The notes beneath the pieces are model-generated. The model was given only the letters and a program-made list of their open reading frames with translations. It did not search any database and was not told where the DNA came from. 62,758 nt of DNA from CAZGSN01 sp964371655 (lineage in GTDB: Bacteria > Desulfobacterota > Binatia > HRBIN30): NCBI GenBank assembly GCA_964371655.1, contig CAYJOD010000030.1:1-62758 (forward strand), given 5' to 3'. The translations under genes and the position numbers were made by a program. This document shows, piece after piece, positions 1 to 9,654 of the stretch. Numbering within the stretch: the stretch's first letter is position 1; the number at the start of each line of letters is the position of its first letter.

Positions 1-64
1 GCAAGCCCTCGAAACGGGCATGACCTGAACCCGAGAACTCGTTACTCTCCAGTTATGTAGAAAT

Positions 65-112
65 GCCGGTTTTCCATTTTCGGTTTCCGGTTTCCTGTTT
101 TCCATTCTCCGA
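65..112. repeat. T-rich heptamer repeat, lone copy
   Basis: A run of imperfect 7-bp units of the form TTTYCNG (TTTCCGG, TTTCCTG, TTTTCCA). The same run occurs at both edges of the four-helix-bundle unit near 48.8-49.2 kb. Here no coding remnant accompanies it, so it may be a solo end of that element. This is inferred from sequence similarity alone. Confidence 0.6.
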
Positions 113-133
113 GCGACGGCCTGTCGCGGAGAC

Positions 134-463
134 GATCGACAGTCTCAGAGGGAGAGGGAGGAAGGTAAGCTCCCCTCTCCCTCTGAGACTGTCGATCTTC
201 TCCGGCACGGCGGTTGCGCGAGTTTCATGCCGCCTGGTAGGGCCGGCTGTGCCGGCCGTATTTTCCACCCGACCGGCCGGTACAACCGGCCCTACGCGAC
301 TTTATCGACAGTCTCCTCTGGGAGAGGAGACTGTCGATTTTCTGGATCGCGGCTCCGACGCGAGGGGCGTGCCATCGTGTCGGGTGGGCATCGCCCACCA
401 ATTCTGCGCGCCAGACCGGTGGGCAGTGCCCACCCTACGCAATTTATCGACAGTCTCAGAGGG
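134..463. repeat. Hairpin repeat cluster built on GATCGACAGTCTC
   Basis: The motif GATCGACAGTCTC and its reverse complement recur here. Positions 134-160 and 172-198 form a long inverted repeat (GACAGTCTCAGAGGGAGAGG against its complement). Positions 302-339 form a second hairpin, and a further copy lies at 444-463. The cluster sits just past the last gene of the minus-strand small-protein/surface-protein locus, so it may end transcription or protect the 3' end. It looks like a REP/BIME-type element. Confidence 0.7.
236..440. repeat. Two REP-like palindrome pairs
   Basis: Positions 236-296 hold two facing palindromes, AGGGCCGGCTGTGCCGGCC and GGCCGGTACAACCGGCC, ending in CCTACGC. Positions 380-440 hold a second pair, GGTGGGCATCGCCCACC and GGTGGGCAGTGCCCACC, again ending in CCTACGC. 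The shared end and alternating orientation are typical of dispersed REP pairs. They interleave with the GACAGTCTC hairpins. No gene is seen in positions 1-530. Confidence 0.7.
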
Positions 464-530
464 CCGGGGTGAGGGCGATCGGCATGGTCGTCGATGCTCT
501 ATTTCTTCCGCGAACTTGCCGCTCGGTACA

Positions 531-728
531 CTAGTGCAGGAGGCTGACCGATTGCGACAGCTGCGCGGTCGACTCGATGCGACTCAATTCCGTCACGCGT
601 CGGGCCATCTGCAGGCCGTCGTCGTTTGCCAGGCGGAAGAGCGCGATGAAAAGGGTTGCCCCGAGCAGCATCAACGCGGCGATGTCGTTGATGTGAAGAC
701 CTGTGCGTCGATGTCTAGGCGTTGCCAC
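531..728 (-). CDS. Small one-span membrane protein, third family member
   Basis: A 65-residue protein starting at GTG 728, with a GGAG-type ribosome site upstream. It has a basic N-terminus, one hydrophobic segment at about residues 15-30 and a polar tail with NDDGLQMARRV. The DD-x-x-x-(M)-A-R pattern just after the membrane span also occurs in the proteins at 8009-8242 and 8765-9010, so I group the three as one family. It lies 72 bp downstream of the giant surface-protein gene on the same strand and is probably co-transcribed with it. It lacks the NHLP-like partner that precedes the other two. I recognise no function. A membrane-bound regulator or chaperone of the secreted products is only a guess. 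Confidence 0.55.
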   Translation of the reverse strand: MATPRHRRTGLHINDIAALMLLGATLFIALFRLANDDGLQMARRVTELSRIESTAQLSQSVSLLH

Positions 729-800
729 GGCTCAACTCCACGGGAGATACCGAAGGAGGATCGTCATCAAATGCTCTTCCCCGACGTGGACGGTGCCGCG

Positions 801-3800
801 TCATAATGTGCATCCCTGGAAGGGTTGATTGTGGGACTGGCCGCTTCCCGCCAGATCCCTGCTGATTAACGTGCCGTTGATCTGTCCATTGTTGAAGGTC
901 ACGTCGGTCGAGGGTGCCAGCACGCTGCCTTCGACCGCAATCCCGTTGATCGTCAGCTGCATGGCATCGCAGAAGTTCCACAGCACGTGCTGCCGGTCGG
1001 TGCCATTGATCGTGATCCCCAAGTACTGGAAGTGCGCTGGGCTACCCGTCACGTTGATCACCACGATGGCTCCCGCCGGAGCCGAGATCTGGATGCCGTT
1101 GGCGTTGGCCAGGTTCGCGGCGGTGACATAGAACACATTCTCGCTCGGGTTGGCCGCTGACATCTGCAGCGTACCGCTGCCGGCAACGTTGGTCCCGGGA
1201 CGAGCGCACAGGTCGTCGGATAGAGTCAGCAGATCCGTACAGTCGTTGGTGAAGTCGAGCGGTGTGTCTTGGATCAGGCTACCGCTCGGCAGTCCGACGT
1301 TGTTTACACTCGCGGTGGTTCCGTAGACGGCGTTGCCCGCATACACCTGACCGGTGTTGAAGGTGAGGTTGGTGCCCGCGATCAGATCATCACGGCTACC
1401 GTTCGAGGGGATGAGAGTCGAGCCGATACTGTAGTTCGTCAGGCTGGCATCGCCGGCCACGGCCATGCGCCCTTCGACATCGGAGTTGCTCACCGATGCG
1501 TTGCCACAAGTAAAAACGTTGAAGTCGGCGGCGGTGCCCAACGGAGGGTTCTGACAAGGAGTCGGCGTAGACGTTGGCGTCGCCGTAGGCGGCGCCGGAG
1601 TCTCGGTAGCCGTCGGTGTTGCGGTCGGACCGGTTGCGGTCGGTGAAGGAGTCGGCGTTGTCGTGCGCGTCGCCGTCGGCGGCGCGACAGTTGGTGTCGA
1701 GGTTGCCGGTGCCGGCGTGCGCGTCGGCGTCGGTGAGGTTGGAGGTTCCGTGAAAGTGGGTGGTGCCGGTGTCGACGTCGACGTCCGCGTCGGTGTCAGG
1801 GTTGGCGGCACGTTCGATGTCGATGTCGGAGTCGGTCCGGGCGGGGGCTGCGGCCCGACGCAGCCCTCGAATGGTGCTTGGTGCGCTTGTCCGAAGCCGC
1901 TGACGCTGGCGGCAACCAAGGTGCCGTTCACCTGCCCGTTGTCGAATTGCACCGCTGCCTTTGGAGCCAGCAGGCTGCCGCGAACGTTGATCCCGTTGAT
2001 CGTCAGGCTCGTCGCTTCGCAGAGGTTGTACAGCACGTGGCTCTCATCGACGCCATTCAGGAAGATCCCCATCTGCTGCCAGAGCACCGTGCTGCCGCTG
2101 ATGTTGACGAGCACGCTGCTGCCCGCGGGCACGTTGATCTGCAACGTGTTTGCCGTCGCCAACTGCCCGGCATTCAGCGCGAAGACGTTGGTCAGCGGGT
2201 TGGTGCCGGTCAGCGTCAATACGCCGAACTGGAAGTTGACCGTGCCGCTCGGCGATAGCGAGCACAGCTGACCGGACACGGCCAGCAAGTCGGCATTGGC
2301 GGTCGCACACTCCGATACCGGTGCGTTGATCAAGCTGCCGCCGTTGGCAAAGGTGACGCTGCTCAGGCTCGCCGTCCCGGCAACGACGCCGTTCCCGTAC
2401 ACGGTTCCATTGGTGTAGGTCAGGTTGCCGCCAACCCTCAGCGCGTCCTGCAGTCCCACTAACGTCGAGCCGACGCTGTAGTTCTGCAGGGTCGCGTTAC
2501 CGCAGACCACCATGCGGCCCTGCACGTCGCTGTTTTGCAGATTGGCGTCTCCGATCACGAACACGTTGGTATCCTGCGCGGCGGCTAGCGGCGTGCTCAG
2601 GCAGCCGTTGGCCGGGGTCGGGGTCATGGTGCGCGTTGGCGTGTTCGTCGGCGTCGCTGTGCGCGTCGGCGTGCTGGTCGGAGTATTCGTCGATACGGAA
2701 GTGTTCGTCGGTGTCGCCGTCGGCGTGTTGGTTTGAGTCGGCGTATCGGTCGGCACCGGTGTGCTCGTCCGTGTCTGCGTCGGCGACTGCGTCGGGGTGT
2801 TCGTCAGCGTACTCGTGGCTGTCGCTGTGCGCGTCGGCGTGCTGGTCGGAGTATTCGTCGATATGGAAGTGTTCGTCGGTGTCGCCGTCGGCGTGTTGGT
2901 TTGAGTCGGTGTATCGGTCGGCACCGGTGTGCTCGTCCGTGTCTGCGTCGGCGACTGCGTCGGGGTGTTCGTCAGCGTACTCGTGGCTGTCGCCGTGTGC
3001 GTCGGCGTGCTGGTTGGGCTGTTGGTCCACGTAGGCGTGTTGGTTGCCGTTGCGGTCGGGGTATTGGTCGGTATTGGCGTGTTCGTCGGAGTCTGCGTTG
3101 GCGTACGCGTCGACGTGTTCGTGTTTGTCGGGGTGCTCGTGGGCGTCGCCGTGTTGGTATTCGTGGGCGTACGTGTCGCTGTCCCCGTCGGCGGAACGGG
3201 CGTGTCCGTCGGTGTGCTGGTGTGCGTGCTGGACGGTGTAGCCGTGGGGGTGTCCGTGTTCGTCGGCGTTTGGGTCGGCGTGTGTGTTGGCGTGCTGGTG
3301 TATGTCGGCGTCGGTGTCGGGCTCTCGATGTTGATGCGGTAGTCTTCGACCTCTCCATCGCTGGCCAGACCCGTCGGTGCTAGGCCCGGCTGCGTGCTGC
3401 AGCGGAAGCGTGCGAACGTGGTCCCCGCGGTTGCTCCGCTGGGCACGCTGACCATCAGGTTGTTGAGGCCGGCTGCAACCAGCTGATTGGTGAAAATTTG
3501 CTCGCCGGCGTCATTCCAGTCGCCGTCGCCGTTCCAATCGATCCAGGCGTTGAGGAGACAAGCGGCGTTGGCGGTGACGTCGATCAGGGCCGTCTCTCCG
3601 GTTACCAGAGCGCTGGGCAGGTTTACGCCATCCTCGTCGTCGCCGGGCGTCGCGCATACGCCGATCGTCATGCCCCCAGCGCTCGTATCGTCGCCGTCCG
3701 CTGCTGCCGACGGTTGGCCGTCCGACTCGGAGTCGACGCAGCTACCCAGGTAGACGCTCGTTCCGAGCACGTGGCTGGCGCCGTTGCTGCCGGAGGTCGT

Positions 3801-6800
3801 CGGGTAATTCGGTTCCGGCGCGTCGCCGAAATCGAGCACCGTCGGTGTTCTCGTTGGCGTCGATGTACGTGTGCTGGTGGGCGTGTTGGTGAACGTCGGC
3901 GTAGACGTCGGTGTATCGGTGATCGTTGCCGTGGGAGTCGAGGTGTTGGTCGAGGTCGGGGTATGTGTCGCCGTCGGGGTATGTGTCGACGTAGGCGTCG
4001 GTGTGTCGGTGAACGTGGCGGTCGACGTTGGCGTGTGGGATGGCGTCGGCGTTGGGCGAACGACGCTCACTCTGTAGTCTTCGACTTCACCATCTGTCGC
4101 CAGACCGGTGGGTGCCAGGCCCGACTGTGTGCTGCAGCGGAAGCGTGCGAAGGTGTTTCCGGTGGCGGCGCCGCCCGGGACGCTCACCGACAGGTTGTTG
4201 ATCCCGGCTGCGAGCAACTGGTCGGCAAAGATCTGTTCGCCGGCATCGTTCCAATCGCCATCACCGTTCCAATCCANNNNNNNNNNNNNNNNNNNNNNNN
4301 NNNNNNNNNNNNNNNNNNNNNNNNNNNNNNNNNNNNNNNNNNNNNNNNNNNNNNNNNNNNNNNNNNNNNNNNNNNNCCGAGGGTTGGCCGTCGGCTTCGG
4401 AGTCGACGCAGGAGCCGAGGTAGACGTTGGAACCGAGGACGTGGCGCGCGCCATCGCTCGCCAACAGGGTTTGGTACGCTGCGTCGGGCGCGTCGCCGAA
4501 GTCGACCACCGTCGGCGTGCTCGTCGCTGTCGAGGTCGGTGTGTTCGTCGGCGTGTTCGTCACCGTCGGCGTGCGCGTCGGGGTGTTGGTGATGGTTGGT
4601 GTCCGCGTCGGGGTGTTGGTGATCGTCGGCGTGCGCGTCGGTGTGTTGGTGATTGTCGGTGTGCGTGTCGGCGTGTTGGTAGGCGTGGAAGTGCGTGTCG
4701 CCGTACGCGTTGGGGTCAGCGTGGGCGTACTCGTCGGGGTTGAAGTATACGTGTTGGTTGGGGTGTACGTGGGCGTCGCGGTCGGCGCGACGATGCTCAC
4801 CGGATAGTCTTCGACTTCACCGTCGCTGGCCAGGCCGGTAGGCAGCAACCCCGAATCGGTACTGCAGCGGAAGCGCGCGAAGCTGGTGCCGCTTGTGGCT
4901 CCGCTCGGCACACTGACGCTGAGGTTGTTGAGCCCGGCGCTCAGCGGCTGATCGGCAAAGATCTGTTCGCCGGCATCGTTCCAATCGCCATCACCGTTCC
5001 AATCCATCCACGCACTGAGCAGGCAGGCGGCGTTGGCGGTGACGTCGATGGAGGCGTTCTCACCGGTCACGAAGTTGGCCGGCAGAGTGACGCCGTCTTC
5101 ATCGTCGCCGGGGACAGCACAAGTGCCGAAGGTCATCGCACCGGCGCCGAGATCGTCACCGTCGGCGGAGACCGAGGGTTGGCCGTCGGCTTCGGAGTCG
5201 ACGCAGGAGCCGAGGTAGACGTTGGAGCCGAGGACATGGCGGGCGCCGTTGCTCGCCAGCAGGGTGTCGTACGATGCGTCTGGCGTGTCGCCGAAGTCGA
5301 CCACCGTCGGTGTGTTCGTCGGTGTCGATGTCCGTGTCTGCGTCGGCGTGTTGGTCACAGTCGGTGTGCGCGTTGGCGTATTGGTGATTGTCGGCGTTCG
5401 CGTGGGAGTGTTGGTGATCGTCGGCGTTCGCGTGGGTGTGTTCGTGATCGTCGGCGTCTGGGTGGGAGTACTGGTGATCGTCGGTGTCTGGGTGAGTGTG
5501 TTCGTAATCGTCGGTGTCTGGGTGGGAGTGTTGGTGATCGTCGATGTCTGCGTCGGTGTGTTGGTGATCGTCGGCGTCCGAGTCGACGTGTTGGTGATCG
5601 TCGGCGTCTGCGTTGCTGTGCTTGTCGGTGTGCCCGTCCGGGTCAGGGTTCTGGTCGGGGTGATCGTGGCGGTTGGTGTCACCCCGGTCAGGCAGAGATC
5701 GTCGCCTTTGGCGCCAGCATGAGTGGTCGAGGGATCGCGGAAGATCACCTTCAGATACGAGGTGCCGGTAGGTGCCGTCGCGCTGAGGCTGTAGGGACCG
5801 CCGAGGCTCCCGGTAATGTCAATGTCGGTGGTGATTGTGTGGATGGCTGCCGAACCGAGGTCGACGTTGGATACATTGTAGAAGCGCAACTCTATCGTCG
5901 GTTGGACCGACGGATCGTGGGTGCCGCTGTAGAAACCAAGTGTGTAGGTGTTGCCAGCCGTGGCGCTTACCTGTTGTGACCAGAGGCCCGTATTCCCGGC
6001 CGCGATGCCCCATATGTAGCCAACATAGATCCCGTCAGGTGGGTTGAATGAGGTGGTCGCACCCGCTTCGCCGCTTTCTACGAGCCACGTGGTGGGGATT
6101 GGGTCGCCTATGCTGTTCGAGCCGCTCACGCTCTCGAAGCTCGGGTTCACCAACAAGTTGCCGACACAGGTCTCGGGTGTCGCCGTTGGGGTGTTCGTAA
6201 TCGTGGGAGTGCTGACTGGAGTGTTGGTACGTGTCGGCGTCTGAGTCGCCGCGGCGGTCATCGAAGGGGTCCGCGTCGGCGTATTGCTTGGCGTGTTCGT
6301 GACGGTGGGCGTTCGCGTTGGTGTATTGGTGACGGTCGGCGTTCGTGTCGGCGTATAGGTGATTGTCGGCGTTTGACTCACCGTTGGCGTGATCGTGGGC
6401 GTGCGCGTCGGCGTATTCGTAAGCGTATTGGTGACCGTCGGCGTGCGCGTCGGCGTGTTGGTGATTGTCGGCGTCCGCGTCACCGTCGGCGTGATCGTCG
6501 GCGTCCGCGTTGGCGTATGGGTTAGTGTGATCGTGGCGGTCGGTGTTCGCGTTGGGGTGTTGGTGACCGTCGGTGTCCGCGTCGGCGTGTTCGTGACCGT
6601 CGGCGTCCGTGTCGCTGTGTTTGTGAACGTCAGAGTCCTCGTCGGACTAATGGTGTTTGTCGATGTCCGTGTCGGCGTCATCGTGGGCGTCGACGTCCGT
6701 GTGTGCGTAGCGGTATTTGTCGGCGTGGCTGTCGGGAAGGTACGGGGCACGAAGAGTGCCGCCGATCCGAATTCGATGAACGATTCGCCGGCATCGATGA

Positions 6801-7368
6801 CGCTCAGGAGGTTCGATGGTGCCGAGCTCAGATTCAGGACGATGTTGACGGTATTGTCGACGGCTTCCTGGGAGCTCATTGGCACAAGCCCGTTTGTAAG
6901 ACCGCCGTTTGGACCGTCGAGGCCACTTCCATTGAACGACGTCGCCTGCGCGCCGAGGGCCGATACGCACGAGACCGGGTTGGCAGTAGGAAAAGTGCTG
7001 TTGTCGTTGCAGTATCCCCACCACGACGTCACGTCCGGTCCGCTGAGATTGATCCCCGTGCTACCGGAGGCGATCGACACAGAGCCGCCGATGATGTCGA
7101 CGCCGGCTGGGAGCTGAAACGCGACGCGGTCGACGAGTTGGCTGACGTTGGAGTTGACCGCAGAACCAAGTGGGCCGGTCGATTGGTTCGCGAGGGTAAT
7201 CAACAGGTCGGAGCCCGACACGGAAAAATCAGCCGTGCCGCTGACGCCGTTGGCGGCATCTATGTAGGTTATTCGAAGCGCCGCAGCTGGCTGCGCGCCG
7301 AGCACGCAAACGGCCGCCAAGGCGCTCAACAACGTCTTTCGTAGGATTTGCAAGCCCGTCACGAACAT
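801..7368 (-). CDS. Giant secreted Thr-Pro-linker surface protein with GEVEDY and choice-of-anchor A domains (spans an assembly gap)
   Basis: The ATG at 7368 has an AGGGAG site 5-6 bases upstream; a GTG at 7374 is in frame. A signal peptide (about 30 residues, ending QPAAA) is followed by an N-terminal beta-type domain to about 6730. Thr-Pro linkers then separate a jelly-roll-like domain (about 6160-5690), three GEVEDY domains (about 5290-4800, 4505-4070 and 3840-3330, each with DWNGDGDWND and GEVEDY) and two choice-of-anchor A domains (about 2620-1860 and 1560-801). No PEP-CTERM, LPXTG or C-terminal membrane anchor is visible. The 100-N gap splits the second GEVEDY unit, and the two sides are in different frames as printed. 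The first and third units imply 165 missing bases, which restores a single frame of about 2,210 residues. The likely role is cell-surface adhesion or matrix. Codons are dominated by ACN and CCN. Confidence 0.8.
2653..2988. repeat. Two 168-bp tandem repeats inside the longest Thr-Pro linker
   Basis: The sequence from 2653 recurs almost exactly from 2821, so the unit is 168 bp or 56 codons. A third, diverged unit begins at about 2989. It encodes a Thr-Pro linker repeat on the minus strand. The near identity points to recent duplication or slippage, so linker length may vary between strains. Confidence 0.8.
4277..4376. other. Scaffold gap of 100 Ns inside the second GEVEDY domain
   Basis: Exactly 100 Ns, a conventional gap of unknown size. 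On the minus strand the left side stops after ...DSEADGQPS and the right side resumes at DWNGDGDWND. In the first and third GEVEDY copies these points are 56 residues apart, so about 165 bases are missing. The repeated domain sequence explains why assembly broke here. Confidence 0.9.
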
Positions 7369-7383
7369 CCGCACTCCCTATTC

Positions 7384-7469
7384 GCTGCGAGTCTCGCAGC
7401 TTCAAAGCGACGACGAGGGGTCTTCTCCGTCGGCAGGTCGAGCTCGGGCGAATGCCGGAGCTCGACCTG
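7384..7469 (-). promoter_or_regulatory. Two hairpins in the leader of the giant surface-protein gene
   Basis: Positions 7434-7445 (CAGGTCGAGCTC) pair perfectly with 7458-7469 around a 12-base loop. Positions 7384-7390 pair with 7394-7400 (GCTGCGA/TCGCAGC). The second hairpin ends a few bases upstream of the ribosome site at 7374-7379. If transcription starts upstream, both would fold in the leader mRNA and could affect stability or ribosome access. Confidence 0.5.
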
Positions 7470-7560
7470 GAGCGCACTCTCCCAAGACGTGTGCCGGTCG
7501 TGCTGCGCACGAAGCGATAGGTTCGTGGCCGACGTGTGTGCTTCGTCCCGGCTGATTTGC

Positions 7561-7592
7561 GCCACGTGGCTGAGATCTACAGCCACGTGGCT
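7561..7592. promoter_or_regulatory. Paired perfect palindromes, candidate operator
   Basis: GCCACGTGGC (7561-7570) and AGCCACGTGGCT (7581-7592) are perfect palindromes sharing a core and followed by TG(A/C)GAT. Their centres are 21 bp apart, two helical turns, which favours two dimers on the same DNA face. They lie about 200 bp upstream of the giant gene in a 634-bp stretch (7375-8008) where I see no gene. The regulator is unknown. Confidence 0.45.
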
Positions 7593-8008
7593 GCGATTTT
7601 CCTGTCGCGGGATCAGCTGCAGACGCCGCCTACGAGAGTCTTGTGACAGTGAGAGGATTTGGAATGTGAGCCGCACGGAGCCCAACGCTTGCGGCTAACG
7701 TGCGTCGGATCGCGATGCGGAAGCCCAGAATCAGCGATACGTGGGCGACGACTGCCAGGTTCGTTTGCCTAGCGTTTGCGCTGCGCGGAACGGGCGAGTC
7801 GAACAACGGTCGCGCTGAGACTCGTTCCCGTGAGGCGGCGTGTCATCTGCGCAGGTTTGTCGAGGGCGATGCCAGCAAACGAGATCAACAGGGTGAGCAG
7901 GAGTGAGATCAAGAAAGGGTCACGTCATTAAAGCGCAGGTGAGAGGACCCTTCTGCCGTCCCACGCCACAGCCGTGATTGTCGGATTGGGGGGAAGGTCC
8001 GGTGAAGA

Positions 8009-8242
8009 TCACTCCTGGGCGTTTGCCACGTCGATCCCGGGCCAGGCGCGCCAGTACTCAGGCAGGTCCTGGGTCCGAAAGGTTGCCGCCCTTGAATCGT
8101 TACGCAGAGCGGTAAGCGCGCTACGTGCGATTACCGCGGTGTCGTCATGCATGAGACGCCAGACACCTGAACCAAGAACGACAGCGACGAGCACGACTAC
8201 GGCGGTGTCGCGCATACTGGAATTCCGCTTTGCGTCGTCCAT
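8009..8242 (-). CDS. Small one-span membrane protein, module B
   Basis: A 77-residue protein. The ATG at 8242 has a GGAGGAAG site. It starts 15 bp after the NHLP-like gene at 8257-8556, so the pair is an operon. A charged N-terminus precedes one membrane span (about residues 12-28, rich in Val and Leu), then a periplasmic or cytoplasmic tail with HDDTAVIARSALTAL and NDSRAATFRT. The tail strongly resembles that of the protein at 8765-9010 (EDSRASTFRS), showing the modules arose by duplication. I recognise no function. Constant pairing with an NHLP-like protein suggests a partner role such as docking, export or immunity. Confidence 0.65.
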   Translation of the reverse strand: MDDAKRNSSMRDTAVVVLVAVVLGSGVWRLMHDDTAVIARSALTALRNDSRAATFRTQDLPEYWRAWPGIDVANAQE

Positions 8243-8256
8243 CTGCTTCCTCCGTC

Positions 8257-8556
8257 CTAGCTTTGGTTCTCGCGAAGATTACGCGTAAGCGCGGCCGCTA
8301 GCGCCGAGAAGGTGCATTCCTCTTCCCACAGAATTGTCGGCCCGGCCGCCTGCGCTCGCACGATGCAATTGTCGAGTCGCTGCGCCAGAAACTCGATCTC
8401 CAATTCCCCTAGCGCCAACAAGGCCTCCATCTCGCGTTCGGAGACGTCGTACATCTCGCTCAAACAGGTCTGCTCAGGGGCCTCGAAAAAACACCGCCGC
8501 AAACGGCGATCGGTCACCAATCTTCCGAGCAATCCTTCCACGCTTCGCTGACTCAT
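8257..8556 (-). CDS. Os1348/Franean1_4349-like NHLP-clan small protein, copy B
   Basis: A 99-residue protein. The ATG at 8556 follows a GAGGTGAG site. It begins MSQRSVEGLLGRLVTD, then has FFEAPEQ, a Val-Ser-Glu-Arg-Glu-Met-Glu-Ala-Leu-Leu helix and an ALGELEIEFLAQRLD segment. This layout matches the NHLP-clan families (Os1348 and Franean1_4349 types), whose N-terminal helices resemble nitrile-hydratase-like leader peptides of ribosomal natural products. The C-terminal 30 residues include one Cys and a Trp, so a modified core is conceivable. No maturase, LanM, YcaO or radical SAM gene is within the window. A copy lies at 9007-9267. Confidence 0.7.
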   Translation of the reverse strand: MSQRSVEGLLGRLVTDRRLRRCFFEAPEQTCLSEMYDVSEREMEALLALGELEIEFLAQRLDNCIVRAQAAGPTILWEEECTFSALAAALTRNLRENQS

Positions 8557-8764
8557 TACGGCTACTCACCTCAGCTGTCTTCGTTCTCTCTGATCCTCTG
8601 CGCCACGATCTCCTCGTGGTGCTGTCCAGATTACAATCCAATCTCTATGCCAGCGGCTCGCGTTGGCCGTGGCGCCACGCGGAGCTCAGGACAGGCTCGA
8701 CTTGCGATCGAGACGGCGGCCGGAGCAGCCAGGTTCGGTTGAATTGCGCCAGTTCGAGAGAAGG

Positions 8765-9010
8765 TTAGTCCGTGCTTGTGGCCGACTTGGCAACAGCTGG
8801 TCGCGCCAGACGCGGTGCCAACTCGGAAATACGGGGGTCCGGGGCTGTGCTCCGAAAAGTCGAGGCGCGTGAGTCTTCGCTGAATGCCTGTCTCGCGACG
8901 CGGGCCATGCTCGCGGCGTCATCGAAGAGCAGCGACGAGAGTGCACCCACCAGAGCCGCTAGCACCAGGGTGATCGCGGCAATTTCCGAGACACTCCGGC
9001 GGCGGTTCAC
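8765..9010 (-). CDS. Small one-span membrane protein, module A
   Basis: An 81-residue protein whose GTG start at 9010 overlaps the TGA of the NHLP-like gene (GTGA), so translation is probably coupled. A short basic N-terminus, one membrane span at about residues 10-28, then FDDAASMARVARQAF and EDSRASTFRS. The last two motifs are conserved in the protein at 8009-8242, and the DD...AR motif also in that at 531-728. The downstream 208 bp to the next NHLP-like gene hold no recognised feature. Function unknown. The tight coupling suggests equimolar synthesis with its partner. Confidence 0.65.
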   Translation of the reverse strand: MNRRRSVSEIAAITLVLAALVGALSSLLFDDAASMARVARQAFSEDSRASTFRSTAPDPRISELAPRLARPAVAKSATSTD

Positions 9011-9267
9011 GGCTTGGCCCTGGAAGAAAGGAGGTTTCTCATGTCGTCGGCAGAGCTCATGGTGGCACGCATGATCGATCCGTCGATCGTCGCGGCAAGA
9101 GCTGCCAAATTCGCCTCACCCAACTTCAACAGCGCCGCGACTTCCTGCGCGCTGACGTTGTATGGTTCTCTTGCCACCGTATCTTCAGGAGCTTCGAAGA
9201 AGCTCAGTCGCACCCTAGAGTCTGTTACCAGTCGACCCAGAAGACATTCGACGTCTCGTTGACTCAT
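9007..9267 (-). CDS. Os1348/Franean1_4349-like NHLP-clan small protein, copy A
   Basis: An 86-residue protein. The ATG at 9267 has a GAGGGG site. It begins MSQRDVECLLGRLVTD, followed by FFEAPED, a VSAQEVAALLKL helix and a Leu/Ala-rich helix. It shares the first 16 residues with copy B except for D5, C8 and minor changes, then diverges at the C-terminus. That is the pattern expected for a precursor with a conserved leader and variable tail. It is the first gene of the minus-strand locus running down to position 531. The family assignment rests on sequence pattern only, and no processing motif such as GG is clear. Confidence 0.7.
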   Translation of the reverse strand: MSQRDVECLLGRLVTDSRVRLSFFEAPEDTVAREPYNVSAQEVAALLKLGEANLAALAATIDGSIMRATMSSADDMRNLLSSRAKP

Positions 9268-9654
9268 CGCCCCTCACATCACCTCTCCCGGCCACGATTG
9301 AGTCCCCCGGACGACCCCAAACCGGCCCACCAAGCCCACCCGGCTCGGAGTCGTCCATCCCAGCGCACCGACCGCGGTGCCTATCCCTTTTCGGTATCCT
9401 GCGTTGCGGGTACTCCCAGAAGCGACTTCTCGATGATCCAATGATTGTGCCGAACGCTTTATTGTTTGTCCCGTGGAATTTGCCATCTCGCCCCGGGCCA
9501 AAGGCGGCGGATATCAGCCAAGCGCCCGGGATCAGCAGCCAATCTCTCATCAACGCGATCGGTCTACGGCGGCAGCATCGAGCCCGCGCCTGGACGGGAG
9601 GATGGACCTTTGGGGTGGTGAGTTGCTACGTAGCTCTGAAATCTAGGAGGTAGG
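9268..9654. other. Divergent intergenic region
   Basis: 387 bases between the divergently read NHLP-like gene and the tRNA-binding protein gene. It must hold promoters for both directions. I see no convincing -35/-10 pair and no coding remnant. AGGAGG at 9645-9650 is the ribosome site of the plus-strand gene. Confidence 0.5.

Noticed and set aside
2929..3342. Long Val/Gly-rich plus-strand frames opposite the Thr-Pro linkers
   Set aside because: They are the antisense of ACN-CCN codon repeats (GTN-GGN) and show no start sites or domains.
4505..6720. Regular short repeats that could be taken for a CRISPR array
   Set aside because: The repeats are 18-mers coding for Thr-Pro linkers in one frame, with no unique spacers of constant length and no cas genes.
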